Shown: positions 19,635 through 28,135 of the stretch, piece after piece | How the letters are laid out: the number at the start of each line of letters is the position of its first letter | Position numbering within the stretch: position 1 is the stretch's first letter | NCBI RefSeq assembly: GCF_029428675.1 | Contig: NZ_JAJNEL010000001.1 | Location: forward strand, 6,448,001-6,512,000 | Direction: 5' to 3' | DNA length: 64,000 nt | Source: Streptomyces sp. JH14 | GTDB taxonomy: Bacteria > Actinomycetota > Actinomycetes > Streptomycetales > Streptomycetaceae | Made by a program: the position numbers and the translations under genes | Notes under the pieces: generated by a model | Seen by the model: the letters and a program-made list of their open reading frames with translations, nothing else | Told to the model about the DNA's origin: nothing | Database searches by the model: none

Positions 19635-22600
19635 ATGAGTCGAAGCGCAAGGAAGCGTCTCGGTAGACGCCTGGGCGCGGTGACCGTCGGCCTGACCGTC
19701 TTCGGCATGGTCGTGTCGACGACGGCGAGCCAGGCTGCCGAGCCGACCAGGCGGACGCCGATTCCCGGTGTCGTTCAGACGAACAGCCCGACGAAGATCG
19801 CCAACGAAGACCTGGCACGAGTCGTTTCGGCGTTCGGCGGGTCCGTCCCGGTGACCCTGATCACCGGCGACAAGGTGCACGTCGGCGTCGACGCTGACGG
19901 CAGACCGGTCGTCCGCGACATCGAGAGCGCGGCGCGGCCCGATGGACTCCCGGTCGTGTTCCACACCATCACCCGGCAGGGCCGGGTGTACGCCGTGCCG
20001 GACGACGCCCTCGCGCTGGTCGGCAAGGGACTGCTCGACTGGGGACTCTTCGACGTGACCCAGTTGGTGACGCTCGTCGCGGCGGGCAAGGGCGACGCGG
20101 TGCCGGTGCTCGTCACCTACACCGGCACGGCCGGCGCCGACCACGCACGGAAGGCCGCCGGGGCGTCCGGCGGCAGGGCGCTGCCCAGTATCAACGGCCG
20201 CTCGATGAACATCGCCGACGGCGGCCAATGGTGGCAGCAGGTCCGTGGCAAGACGGCCTCCACGTCCGCCGCCGCCCGGTCCGCCGGGTCCCTGGCCGGG
20301 GTCAAGAAGGTCTGGCTCAACGGCCTGGCCCACGTCGACCTCGAGCAGTCGGTGCCGCAGATCGGCGCGCCCGTCGCCTGGGAACGCGGCTACGACGGCA
20401 CCGGCGTGACCGTGGCGGTGCTGGACACCGGCATCGATGCCACCCACCCGGACGTGTCCGGAAGCATCGCCGGGCAGGTCGACTTCACAGGCAGTCCCAC
20501 GGGCGCCAAGGACGGGCACGGACATGGCACCCACGTGGCGTCCACGGTGCTGGGCAGCGGCGCTGCGTCCAAGGGGCTGCGCAAGGGCGTGGCCCCCGGC
20601 GCCAAGCTGCTGGTCGGCAAGGTGTGCGACGACAACGGGCAGTGCGCTGACGACGCGATCATCGCGGCGATGGACTGGGCCGCGCACTCCGGAGCCAAGG
20701 TCGTCAACATGAGCCTCGGCGGTGAACCCACCGACGGCACCGACCCGTTGAGTCAGGCGCTCAACGAGCTCAGCCGCGCCACCGGGGCCCTCTTCGTGGT
20801 CGCGGCCGGCAACTCCGGCTTCGTCGCCCAGAAGGTCGTCTCCCCTGGCTCCGCCGACGACGCCCTGACCGTGGCGGCCGTCGACAAGAGCGGCGAGATG
20901 GCCGGCTTCTCCAACCGCGGACCGCGGATCGGGGACGGCGCCGCCAAGCCCGACATCGCCGCCCCGGGTGTCGACATCATCGCGGCACGCGCGGCCGGCA
21001 CGGCCATGGGCAGGCCGGTGGACCAGTACTACACCGCCGCCGACGGGACCTCGATGGCCACGCCCCACGTGGCCGGCGCCGCGGCCATCGTCGCCCAGCA
21101 GCACCCGGAGCTGTCCGGTCAGCAGATCAAGGCGCTGCTGATGGACACCGCCTCCGACCTGGGGCACGACATGTACGCCCAGGGCACCGGCCTGGTGGAC
21201 CTCGCGGCCGCGACCAATCCGCAGATCGTCCCGAAGGGGAACCTGAACTTCGGCCGCCTGGCCTACCCGCAGTCGGCGGTGACGAAGAAGATCACGTACA
21301 CCAACCGCGGTGACAAGGCGACCACGTTGCATCTGACGATGCCGGTCTCCTTCGCCGACGGGAAGCCGGCCGCGGCGGGGCTGTTCACCCTCAGCACGGA
21401 CACGGTGGTCGTCCCCGCGGGCGGTTCGGCCGAGGTGTCGGTGACACTCGACGGCAGCGTGCTGGGCGCGGACGGGGCCCATGGTGGCTACAACGGGCTG
21501 CTGAGCGCCCGGGACGACTCCGGCGCCATACGGCTGAGCTCAAGGATCCACACCTTTGTCGAGGCCCAGGAGTTCCCGCTGACCCTGAACGTCGTCCCCC
21601 CGGCGGGTGCCACCGACGTCCGTTACGGCAGCGCCACCTTCATGCCGGTCGACGGCCAGGTACACCTGCACGCGGGCCCGGTCAGCGTCAACGGTACGGA
21701 CAGCATGACCGAGCAGCTCTTCCGCGGCACCTATGCGGTGCAGATGCCGGTCAGCTGGCGGGACGCGACCGGTGAGTGGCAGCAAGCCCAGCCGATCGCA
21801 CCGGAGGTGAGCCTCACCAAGGCGACCACGGTCACGCTGGACCTGCGCAAGGCCAAGCCGCTGAGCGTGCATTATCCGGAGACCACCGAAAGCTACCGGG
21901 CGAACGACCTCGTCGACCGGGTCTCGGCTACCGGGGCGTGGGGGATTCAGACGGCCCTCGACGCCGACTACAAGGCCCACGATCCGAACTGGTGGGTACT
22001 GCCCACCGGCAAGGTGAGCATGGGCACCCTCACCCACGACTTTTACAGCTCACGGACGACTCCCGTCGTCACCATGCGGACCACGGGCGGAGGCGCCCCC
22101 TCCAGCCTGTCCGCCCGCTACGTGACCCCGGACGCCGCGCTGACCGAGTCGCAGGCGTGGCTGCGCGACAACGGTGACCCGAGCATCCGCGACGGCGTGA
22201 TTCCGGTTCCGCGACTGCCGGTCAAGGGACACCTGCCGGTGGTCCACGCCGGTACCGGCACGGCCGCCGAACTCGCGGACGTCGACGCCCGGGGCAAGCT
22301 CGTACTCCTGACGCCGACCGACATCTGCCAGGACACCTGCGACTTCGCGAAGCTCCGGGACGAGCGGGTGGCGGCCGCTGCCGCCGCGGGCGCCGTCGGC
22401 GTGCTGGTCGCGGCGCCGGACCTCACCTCGCTGGGCCGCCCCTCGACGCTCGACCAGTGCCTGGACGGGCCGCAGAGCTGTCCGGCGATCCAGCAGTACG
22501 GCGAACTGCCCGTGGTGTCCGTCCCCTACGCCGAGGCCGAAGGGCTGATCAAGCGGATCAAGGCCGATCGCTCGCACGTCGGGATCAGTCTCGGCGGCAG

Positions 22601-23297
22601 CGTCGTGCCGAGGGTTTACGTCGCCAGGTACCACGACGAGGGACAGATCCGGCCGAATGCCTACCGGGTCGAGAAGGACGATCTCGACCGGGTCGACCTC
22701 CACTTCCACGCGGCACGGCTCGGAGAGGTCCACCAGCTGAGCTGGAAGCAGTTCCTCCAGGCGACCCCCATCACGTCCGACGTGGAGCTGCCGCACCCGT
22801 CCACGCGGCAGACCATGACCGTCCTCGTCAAGCGGGAGGACAACGCCATCAGCCGGTTCACCGCCTCCTGGGCCGAGGTCGGAGGGGACTCCTTCCTGGC
22901 GCACAACCGCTCCGAGATGAACGACTTGGTTCTCACCGGCAGGAACGAGATCCACTGGAACGCGGGACCGGCCGTACCGGGGGCCGTGCCGCAGGTGCGG
23001 ACCAAGTCCGGCTTCTCTGTGGGGGCCGGACCGTGTTCGGGCTGCCGGCAGGGCGACACCTTCTACCCCACCGTCTATCTGACGGGCAGCGGCGGCGGCC
23101 GCCAGGCGCTGATCGGCATCGTCGGCGACGAGGTGCTCCAGCACGAGTTCGTCGAGATTCCCTCCTGCGGGCCGGTTCCCTCGCCCGCCGTGCCGAACCT
23201 CGACTCCACCTGTGACTTCAAGCTGCTGAACGCGTCCGGTGACGAGATCGAGCGTCACACGCAGCACCTTCCCGACAAGAAGTGGGACACCCTGTGA
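19635..23297 (+). CDS. Secreted S8 (subtilisin-like) serine protease, 1220 aa
   Basis: The signal peptide is MSRSARKRLGRR plus a hydrophobic stretch ending ASQAA (about residue 36). A pro-region follows, then the S8 catalytic domain with Asp in VAVLDTGIDATHPD, His in GHGTHVAST, the oxyanion Asn in VVAAGNSG and Ser in DGTSMATPHVAGAAA. The large C-terminal part is beta-rich and includes a protease-associated-like segment (residues about 850-960, DARGKLVLLTPTD and AAGAVGVLVAAPD). A strong AGGAG precedes the ATG. Such 1000-1200-residue secreted subtilases are frequent in Streptomyces. The next gene, a lipoprotein, begins just after its stop and is probably co-transcribed. Confidence 0.95.
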   Translation: MSRSARKRLGRRLGAVTVGLTVFGMVVSTTASQAAEPTRRTPIPGVVQTNSPTKIANEDLARVVSAFGGSVPVTLITGDKVHVGVDADGRPVVRDIESAARPDGLPVVFHTITRQGRVYAVPDDALALVGKGLLDWGLFDVTQLVTLVAAGKGDAVPVLVTYTGTAGADHARKAAGASGGRALPSINGRSMNIADGGQWWQQVRGKTASTSAAARSAGSLAGVKKVWLNGLAHVDLEQSVPQIGAPVAWERGYDGTGVTVAVLDTGIDATHPDVSGSIAGQVDFTGSPTGAKDGHGHGTHVASTVLGSGAASKGLRKGVAPGAKLLVGKVCDDNGQCADDAIIAAMDWAAHSGAKVVNMSLGGEPTDGTDPLSQALNELSRATGALFVVAAGNSGFVAQKVVSPGSADDALTVAAVDKSGEMAGFSNRGPRIGDGAAKPDIAAPGVDIIAARAAGTAMGRPVDQYYTAADGTSMATPHVAGAAAIVAQQHPELSGQQIKALLMDTASDLGHDMYAQGTGLVDLAAATNPQIVPKGNLNFGRLAYPQSAVTKKITYTNRGDKATTLHLTMPVSFADGKPAAAGLFTLSTDTVVVPAGGSAEVSVTLDGSVLGADGAHGGYNGLLSARDDSGAIRLSSRIHTFVEAQEFPLTLNVVPPAGATDVRYGSATFMPVDGQVHLHAGPVSVNGTDSMTEQLFRGTYAVQMPVSWRDATGEWQQAQPIAPEVSLTKATTVTLDLRKAKPLSVHYPETTESYRANDLVDRVSATGAWGIQTALDADYKAHDPNWWVLPTGKVSMGTLTHDFYSSRTTPVVTMRTTGGGAPSSLSARYVTPDAALTESQAWLRDNGDPSIRDGVIPVPRLPVKGHLPVVHAGTGTAAELADVDARGKLVLLTPTDICQDTCDFAKLRDERVAAAAAAGAVGVLVAAPDLTSLGRPSTLDQCLDGPQSCPAIQQYGELPVVSVPYAEAEGLIKRIKADRSHVGISLGGSVVPRVYVARYHDEGQIRPNAYRVEKDDLDRVDLHFHAARLGEVHQLSWKQFLQATPITSDVELPHPSTRQTMTVLVKREDNAISRFTASWAEVGGDSFLAHNRSEMNDLVLTGRNEIHWNAGPAVPGAVPQVRTKSGFSVGAGPCSGCRQGDTFYPTVYLTGSGGGRQALIGIVGDEVLQHEFVEIPSCGPVPSPAVPNLDSTCDFKLLNASGDEIERHTQHLPDKKWDTL

Positions 23298-23329
23298 TGG
23301 CACGCGAGACAGCCAAGGAGACCGACACG

Positions 23330-23938
23330 ATGAACACCCCTGTGCCATCGGCACGGCGCCGCAGAGGGGCCCTCATGGTGCTCGCCGCCGCGGTGATGCT
23401 GGGGCTCTCCGGCTGCAAGGGCGGTGACCTCGTCTCGTACGACCTTCCGGCGAAGTCGGCCCGGTACACGTTCGAGGCGCAGACCAACGAGGTCAAGACG
23501 GTGTGGCAGTACACCTCCGCCGAGGCGATCAAGAACGACGCGCCGAAGCTGAGCCCGTGCATGGGCGAGGTGGTCGGCGGCAACCAGGCGGCCTGCCGCC
23601 CGGAGCCGCTGATCTTCCTGCGCTACGACTTCGACCTGGCCCTGGACAACACCGTCAAGGCCGGGGAGAACCACGAGATCACCGTCGTCGGCTACTACCA
23701 GGAAAGCCTCGCCGCCCTGCCCAAGGTGACCTCCCTGAAGGCGGAGACCACCTTCGACGGGGGCAGGACCTGGCACCCGGCGTCCACCAGGTCCGCCGGG
23801 AAGAACACCTTCACCACGACGGTCAAGAACCCTCGGCGGGACCAGGCCGCCAAGGGCGTCGGACTGAGGATCAGCGCGACCGACAGCAAGGGCAACACCG
23901 TCAGGCAGACCATCCCCAGCGCGTACACGCTGCGCTGA
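23330..23938 (+). CDS. Predicted lipoprotein, 202 aa
   Basis: The signal MNTPVPSARRRRGALMVLAA ends in the lipobox LSGC, so the mature protein should be anchored to the outer face of the membrane. The rest is a beta-rich domain with VTSLKAETTFDGGRTW and GVGLRISATDSKGN, reminiscent of bacterial Ig-like folds. No catalytic motif was recognised. The ATG at 23330 has AAGGAG nine bases upstream. An in-frame ATG at 23297 overlaps the protease stop as TGATG and would only lengthen the signal. It probably works with the upstream protease, perhaps as inhibitor, chaperone or partner; this is inference from position. Confidence 0.8.
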   Translation: MNTPVPSARRRRGALMVLAAAVMLGLSGCKGGDLVSYDLPAKSARYTFEAQTNEVKTVWQYTSAEAIKNDAPKLSPCMGEVVGGNQAACRPEPLIFLRYDFDLALDNTVKAGENHEITVVGYYQESLAALPKVTSLKAETTFDGGRTWHPASTRSAGKNTFTTTVKNPRRDQAAKGVGLRISATDSKGNTVRQTIPSAYTLR

Positions 23939-23978
23939 CGGGTGCCGCCGCAGGCGGCGAACCGCCCGTAAGGGCACA

Positions 23979-24010
23979 GGCCGGGGCGAGGCTGAGTTCT
24001 CGCCCCGGCC
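23979..24010 (+). terminator. Hairpin after the lipoprotein gene
   Basis: A perfect 12-bp inverted repeat (GGCCGGGGCGAG, 23979-23990 and 23999-24010) with an 8-nt loop sits 40 bp past the stop of the protease-lipoprotein unit. Confidence 0.75.
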
Positions 24011-24270
24011 GTCCGCGCTCCCCGGACGGGGCAGGGGCCGGTGACCGGGCATGTGCGACGAGTCGGATGGGCTGAACGCCCGAGGCGGTCTGCAGTCCTG
24101 GGGGCGTCGGCGCGTATGAGACGAGGGGCGCTGCGGGTCCGGCTCGAGCGGTACGAGCGATCGGCGAGCTGGACCGGTTCAAGGGTGAAGGTGCCGATGC
24201 CGGCGTTGAATTCCTCGTCCGTCTCCTCTCCGCGAGTGACCCGTGCGGCCGGCGACGGGTAGAAACGCGG

Positions 24271-24307
24271 AACGGGCCGCGCCCCTCGAAGAGGAGCGCG
24301 GCCCGTT
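24271..24307 (-). terminator. Hairpin after the FG-GAP gene
   Basis: A 12-bp perfect inverted repeat (AACGGGCCGCGC, 24271-24282 and 24296-24307) with an inner CCTC-gaa-GAGG stem lies 22 bp past the stop on the minus strand. It separates two convergent genes. Confidence 0.8.
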
Positions 24308-24329
24308 CGTGCTGTCACACGGGTGTGGA

Positions 24330-25277
24330 TCAGAACATGAGGCGGTAGGTGTTCCAGCCGCCGCCGATCTTCACACGCGCCTTGTACGGGGCCGCGGCGT
24401 TGCCGGTGCCCGAGTAGCGGTACAGCACGCCGGAGCTGTCACGGGCGATCAGGTCGCTCCGACCGTCCCCGTCCAGGTCGCCCACGCCCACGAGCGAGTT
24501 GTAGACGCCCCAGCCGGCGCCGACCTTGGTGCGGCCCGAGAAGGGGGCCTTGTAGTCGCCGGTGCCCTTGTAGAGCCAGAGCACGCCGGCCGCGTCGCGG
24601 GCGACGATGTCGGCCTTGCCGTCACCGCTCAGGTCGCCGACACCGGCGATCTGGTTGTAGATGTTCCAGCCGCTGCCGACCTTGGTACGGCCGGTCAGCT
24701 TGCCGGTGCCGTAGCCGAGGTAGAGCCACAGGGCGCCGGCCGAGTCACGGGCGATCATGTCCGGAGCCGCGGCACCGCCGAGGTTGCCCGGCGAGAGCAC
24801 CTTGTTGTAGGTGTTCCAGCCACCGCCGACGGTGATGCCGTCTGTGGCCTCGCTGGACGCATAGCCCAGGTAGCCGTCGGTGGTCCACACCCAGAGGTCG
24901 TCAGCGACGCCGTCGCCGTCGTTGTCGGCCTGCTGGGCGTTCTTGACGTCGCCCCAGTCGGTGGTGAGCAGCTCGCGAGCGTTGTACGCGCCCGAGCCGT
25001 TCGGCTCGTAGAAGTAGAGGCTGGAGCCTGAGACGGCCATCAAGGCGCGGTTCTCCGCGCCGGCCGACGTGGTGGAGGCGAGCGGTGCAGCCTTCATCGC
25101 GGGGGCCGACTGGAACGTCCCCGCGGACGCCGCGACCTCAGCGGCACCCTGCGGGTTGTCGGCAGCCACCGCAACGGTGGTCGTGCCGACCAGAGCGGCG
25201 GTTATCGCCGCGACCGTGGCACGGGAAACGAAGCCCGTGCCCTTGAGGCCAGAGAATTTGGCCACGTAGTTCTCCAT
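24330..25277 (-). CDS. Secreted FG-GAP/VCBS-repeat protein
   Basis: A 315-residue protein with a signal peptide (hydrophobic run VAAITAALVGTTTVAVAA). Four tandem units of about 50 residues follow. Each has a GWNTYN-like element, a DLDGDGRSDLIARDSSG-type Ca-binding motif and a VLWLYKGTG strand. The motif is intact in units 2 and 3 and weakened in unit 1 (GNLGGAAAPDMIARD). This gives a beta-propeller-like extracellular binding domain. Streptomycetes have many such proteins, often with an added hydrolase; none is present here. A 41-bp perfect palindrome sits 13 bp upstream of the start. No good ribosome binding site was seen, so the start is provisional. Confidence 0.85.
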   Translation of the reverse strand: MENYVAKFSGLKGTGFVSRATVAAITAALVGTTTVAVAADNPQGAAEVAASAGTFQSAPAMKAAPLASTTSAGAENRALMAVSGSSLYFYEPNGSGAYNARELLTTDWGDVKNAQQADNDGDGVADDLWVWTTDGYLGYASSEATDGITVGGGWNTYNKVLSPGNLGGAAAPDMIARDSAGALWLYLGYGTGKLTGRTKVGSGWNIYNQIAGVGDLSGDGKADIVARDAAGVLWLYKGTGDYKAPFSGRTKVGAGWGVYNSLVGVGDLDGDGRSDLIARDSSGVLYRYSGTGNAAAPYKARVKIGGGWNTYRLMF

Positions 25278-25289
25278 GTATGTGGTTCT

Positions 25290-25330
25290 GCTGTGATCCG
25301 CCGTGCCGGACCGGCACGGCGGATCACAGC
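25290..25330. repeat. 41-bp near-perfect palindrome upstream of the FG-GAP gene
   Basis: Two 20-bp arms (GCTGTGATCCGCCGTGCCGG and its exact complement) are separated by a single A. It begins 13 bp upstream of the FG-GAP start codon, so it lies in the leader or promoter, not behind a gene. It could be an attenuator hairpin, a protein-binding site, or a terminator protecting the gene from upstream transcription. Confidence 0.8.
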
Positions 25331-25464
25331 TTCTCAGCACCGCTGCACGAGATCTACACCGGTCGACCTGTTTGCGAGGGGCGGGACGCGGAATGCCTCA
25401 TCCATCGCGATTTGTCACCGAAGAAGAGGGCCGTTCCGGGCCGACGGTGGCCTGGACCGGAGAC

Positions 25465-25730
25465 CCCATCGGAACATGACGCGGTTGGTGTTCCATCTGC
25501 CCGTACCGATGTTGAGCCGTGACGTGCGCGGGGCGGCGGCGTTGCCGGTGTGTCGGTGACGCCGCAAAGACGCGCCGGCCCACCCGATCGGCCGGAGTGG
25601 AGAACGGCCGGGCCGGACGCGAACAAGCTGCTGGTACTGGCGGTTACCCACTACTGCCCGGAGTTCCGGGACCCAGGTCACCCACGAGCTGCCGGAGACG
25701 GGACAGTACGAGTGCCGGTCGGGCACAGGC
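25465..25730 (-). pseudogene. Decayed FG-GAP repeat protein remnant
   Basis: On the minus strand the codons for HTGNAAAPRTSRLNIGTG, then RWNTNRVMF, match the last residues of the adjacent intact gene (GTGNAAAPYKARVKIGGGW, then NTYRLMF). At DNA level the C-terminal 80-90 bp align well, including GGCGGCGTTGCCGGTG. Further upstream only scattered matches remain (VTWVPELRAVVGNRQ against VGDLDGDGRSDLIARD). The natural stop and the repeat core are lost. It is most simply a degraded tandem duplicate; the outer limits are approximate. Confidence 0.6.
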
Positions 25731-25915
25731 TGACCAAACGTTTCCGGTCACGCCTCTATCCGTGTGGCCGGTTTCGGGTGCATCGTTCATCACGCGGGAT
25801 CCCCGAAGCCCCCAGGCCGAGGCATCCCGTTCGGGCCCCGCCGCGTGTTGCGAAGCAGGCGGGGCGTGCCGCCCCTCCCGGCCCTCCCCACGGGAGGGTC
25901 GGGGTCTGTCCGCTC

Positions 25916-26128
25916 CTATGCCGCCTCGTACTCGTGGGCCTGGCCGCCGCGCCATTCGATCCAGTGCGGGTCGTCGAGGCAGCTCTCGGCGTCGTCGATC
26001 CCGGCCCGCCGGAGGAATTCGATGAGGTCGCGGTCGTCGTGGGCGAGTCCGGCGCTCTCTCCGTTGATGGTGACCGGCCGGCCGCCGGACGGCGTGGGCG
26101 CATGGACGACGATCGGTGCTGCTGTCAT
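25916..26128 (-). CDS. Small hypothetical protein, 70 aa
   Basis: Begins MTAAPIVVHAPTPSGGRPVT and ends WRGGQAHEYEAA. The middle has a helix, DDRDLIEFLRRAGIDD. I recall short streptomycete proteins with the same MT-API-VVH opening, GG-R-VTI element and DLxEFLRRAG helix, so this is probably a conserved gene of unknown function. The ribosome binding site is weak. It is divergent from the ATPase gene at 26318. Confidence 0.6.
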   Translation of the reverse strand: MTAAPIVVHAPTPSGGRPVTINGESAGLAHDDRDLIEFLRRAGIDDAESCLDDPHWIEWRGGQAHEYEAA

Positions 26129-26304
26129 GAGTACAGGCTGCCTGGTGGGGTCGGGCCCGGCCACACCCGGGTGGCCCGGATGCGAGCTGCCCGGTCCGCC
26201 GTGACGGTCGCTGCACGGGCGGTGGCCCGGCTGCCCAAGCCCGGCCACACCCCGCCGTGCCTGTTCTGTGACGTGACCGTCGTCGGCTGCGGGCTGTACA
26301 CCGC

Positions 26305-26310
26305 TAGCCT
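26305..26310 (+). promoter_or_regulatory. Probable -10 box of a leaderless transcript
   Basis: TAGCCT ends 7 bases before the ATG at 26318, and no purine-rich ribosome binding site is present. That spacing puts the transcription start at or near the A of the ATG, the usual leaderless arrangement in actinobacteria. No convincing -35 was identified. Confidence 0.45.
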
Positions 26311-26317
26311 CCGTCCC

Positions 26318-26842
26318 ATGATCGTATGGCTCAACGGCACCCACGGCGCAGGCAAGACGACGACCAGTGCACTCGTGCAGCAGCTTCTCCCGGATTCACG
26401 CGTGTTCGACGCCGAGAAGGTCGGCGAGACACTCATGGACATCAAGCCGGGGCTGCCCGCGACGGACAACTTCCAGCACTGGCCGCCGTGGCGGCCACTC
26501 GTCGTGGAGACCGCCCGCCGCGTACTCGACTACACCGGCGGCACTCTGGTGATTCCCATGACCGTCCTGGTCGAGCAGTACTGGCGCGAGATCAGCGCGG
26601 GCCTGGCCCAACATGCCATCCCGGTCAGGCACTTCGTCCTCCACGCCGACCAGGACACCCTCCGCGCACGCATCGCGGGCGACACGGTGATGGGCCCCGA
26701 CTCCCCGTTCCGTCTTGCATACCTTGAGCCCTACGCCGAGGCGGCCCGCACGTGGTTGCACGGCGAGGCCGAGGTCGTCGACACCACGCACCTCACGCCC
26801 GCCGAGGCCGCCCTGCGGGTCGCCGAGGCCGTCAAAGGGTGA
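26318..26842 (+). CDS. AAA-family P-loop ATPase / small-molecule kinase-like
   Basis: A 174-residue protein beginning MIVWLNGTHGAGKTTTSALV, with the P-loop GTHGAGKTT at residues 7-15. Further matches are MDIKPGLPATDNFQHWPPWR and VIPMTVLVEQYWREI, then FVLHADQDTLRARIAG as a lid-like region. Such short proteins resemble chloramphenicol phosphotransferase / shikimate-kinase-like P-loop kinases and are annotated as AAA ATPases or tunicamycin-resistance-like proteins. The substrate is unknown. It is probably leaderless, and stands alone with a divergent small gene upstream. Confidence 0.85.
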   Translation: MIVWLNGTHGAGKTTTSALVQQLLPDSRVFDAEKVGETLMDIKPGLPATDNFQHWPPWRPLVVETARRVLDYTGGTLVIPMTVLVEQYWREISAGLAQHAIPVRHFVLHADQDTLRARIAGDTVMGPDSPFRLAYLEPYAEAARTWLHGEAEVVDTTHLTPAEAALRVAEAVKG

Positions 26843-27109
26843 GGCTTGATCCGGCCGAAGCCGGGCGCACCCGGCCGGCTCACCCCGGCCCGGGTTCGCC
26901 GGACGTCTCGGGCCTCCGCCGGCACATGCCCTGCCCCGCCGGAGCACCGAAACCTCACCGGCCCGGCCGTGACGACTACCCGGCACGAGGAAGGGGAGCC
27001 GGGCACCCCGCTGCGACGTGAGCAAGACCGTCCGACGCGAGAAGACGCTTACCGCCCTGCAACGGTTGAAGGGTTAAAGATCAAGCTTGAGGCGTGTATC
27101 GGAAGTGGA

Positions 27110-27805
27110 TCACGTCGTAGCGCCGAGTTCGACGAGGTGCCGGGCTGTGCCGGCGGGATCGATGATCTGATGGAGGTGTGCGCCGGGCAGGTGTGCCACA
27201 CGCCAGCCACGTGCGCGCGCCTCGGTGGCACAGTCGTCATACGGAGGGCCGAACAGCAGGTAGGAGCAGGGATGGTCGTCCCAGCCGTCGGGGACCGGAA
27301 TGTGCTGCTCGTAGTAGGACAGCGGCAGAGTGGGCTGCTCATCGACGACTGTCTGCCGCACCGTCGGATCGGAGAACATGGGTGCGACGTCTGCTTCGTC
27401 CCACCAATCGGTCCAGCGCGGCAGCCTGCCGTTCACCGCCATCGGGCCGAGGAACTCCAACAACTCGGGTGACGCGACGGGCGTCGGTCCGATCCGGGCC
27501 GGTAGCGCGGCGTCGACGAAAATCGAGCTGGTCACCGGCTGGTCGATACCCGCGCGAATCGCCGACAGGAACAAGCCTGCGTTGCTGTGCGCCACCAGCG
27601 TGACGGGGCTGTCGGCCGCGACCTGCCGGAGGTCGTCGCGGACGGTGTTGGCGATGCGGGGCCAAAAGGGCGGAGCACCTGCGCCGATGTCCAGCAGGGA
27701 CGGCACCCGTACCTGGTACCCCGCAGCCTTGAGGTGTTCCGCTGCCGGGTCCCAGGTGGAGGGACCCACGGACGGACTGTGCACGAGAACGAAGATCGGC
27801 TGCAT
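27110..27805 (-). CDS. Alpha/beta hydrolase, 231 aa
   Basis: Starts MQPIFVLVHSPSVGPSTWDP, the first strand and oxyanion loop of an alpha/beta hydrolase. The elbow LVAHSNAGLFLS contains the nucleophile serine, and the C-terminal histidine is probably in LPGAHLHQI. The size and the HSPSVGPSTW opening match a common streptomycete family of small esterase-like hydrolases. Cytosolic; substrate unknown. The longer open frame upstream is noise. An AGGA nine bases before the ATG is acceptable. Confidence 0.85.
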   Translation of the reverse strand: MQPIFVLVHSPSVGPSTWDPAAEHLKAAGYQVRVPSLLDIGAGAPPFWPRIANTVRDDLRQVAADSPVTLVAHSNAGLFLSAIRAGIDQPVTSSIFVDAALPARIGPTPVASPELLEFLGPMAVNGRLPRWTDWWDEADVAPMFSDPTVRQTVVDEQPTLPLSYYEQHIPVPDGWDDHPCSYLLFGPPYDDCATEARARGWRVAHLPGAHLHQIIDPAGTARHLVELGATT

Positions 27806-28135
27806 GTGACGATCCTGTCGCCCAGGCTTCAGGAGGTGCGACCGTCTCGGCTGACAGCAGAACGGCTGCGTGGCGTCGGGCGCCGTGTCGCCCGTCCCTG
27901 GCTCGTCGGGCGTCAGTGGTGGCGCCAGAGCTGTCGTAGGCGCAGGACATCCGTCGCCCGATTGCCGACAAGGGCTCCGCGCTCTCCCGTAGCCCGTCGT
28001 TCTCCCACAGCCCGTCCGGAACGATCCAGCCCCACCCAACGCTCCCCATGCGTCCAACGGGCTGACCCGCGATTGATCGTGGGGCGTGCCGGCCTGGGGG
28101 TTCGGCCGGCCGGTGTTCACTCGCAGATCGGCCCG
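27806..28135. other. Intergenic, holds one copy of a short repeat
   Basis: 330 bp between two minus-strand genes. No credible gene. It contains the left copy (28064-28082) of a 19-bp repeat that also flanks the other side of the next gene. Confidence 0.45.
28064..28082. repeat. 19-bp flanking direct repeat, left copy
   Basis: GACCCGCGATTGATCGTGG. The copy at 28817-28835 differs at two positions. The pair brackets the FMN-oxidase-like gene. Confidence 0.5.
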
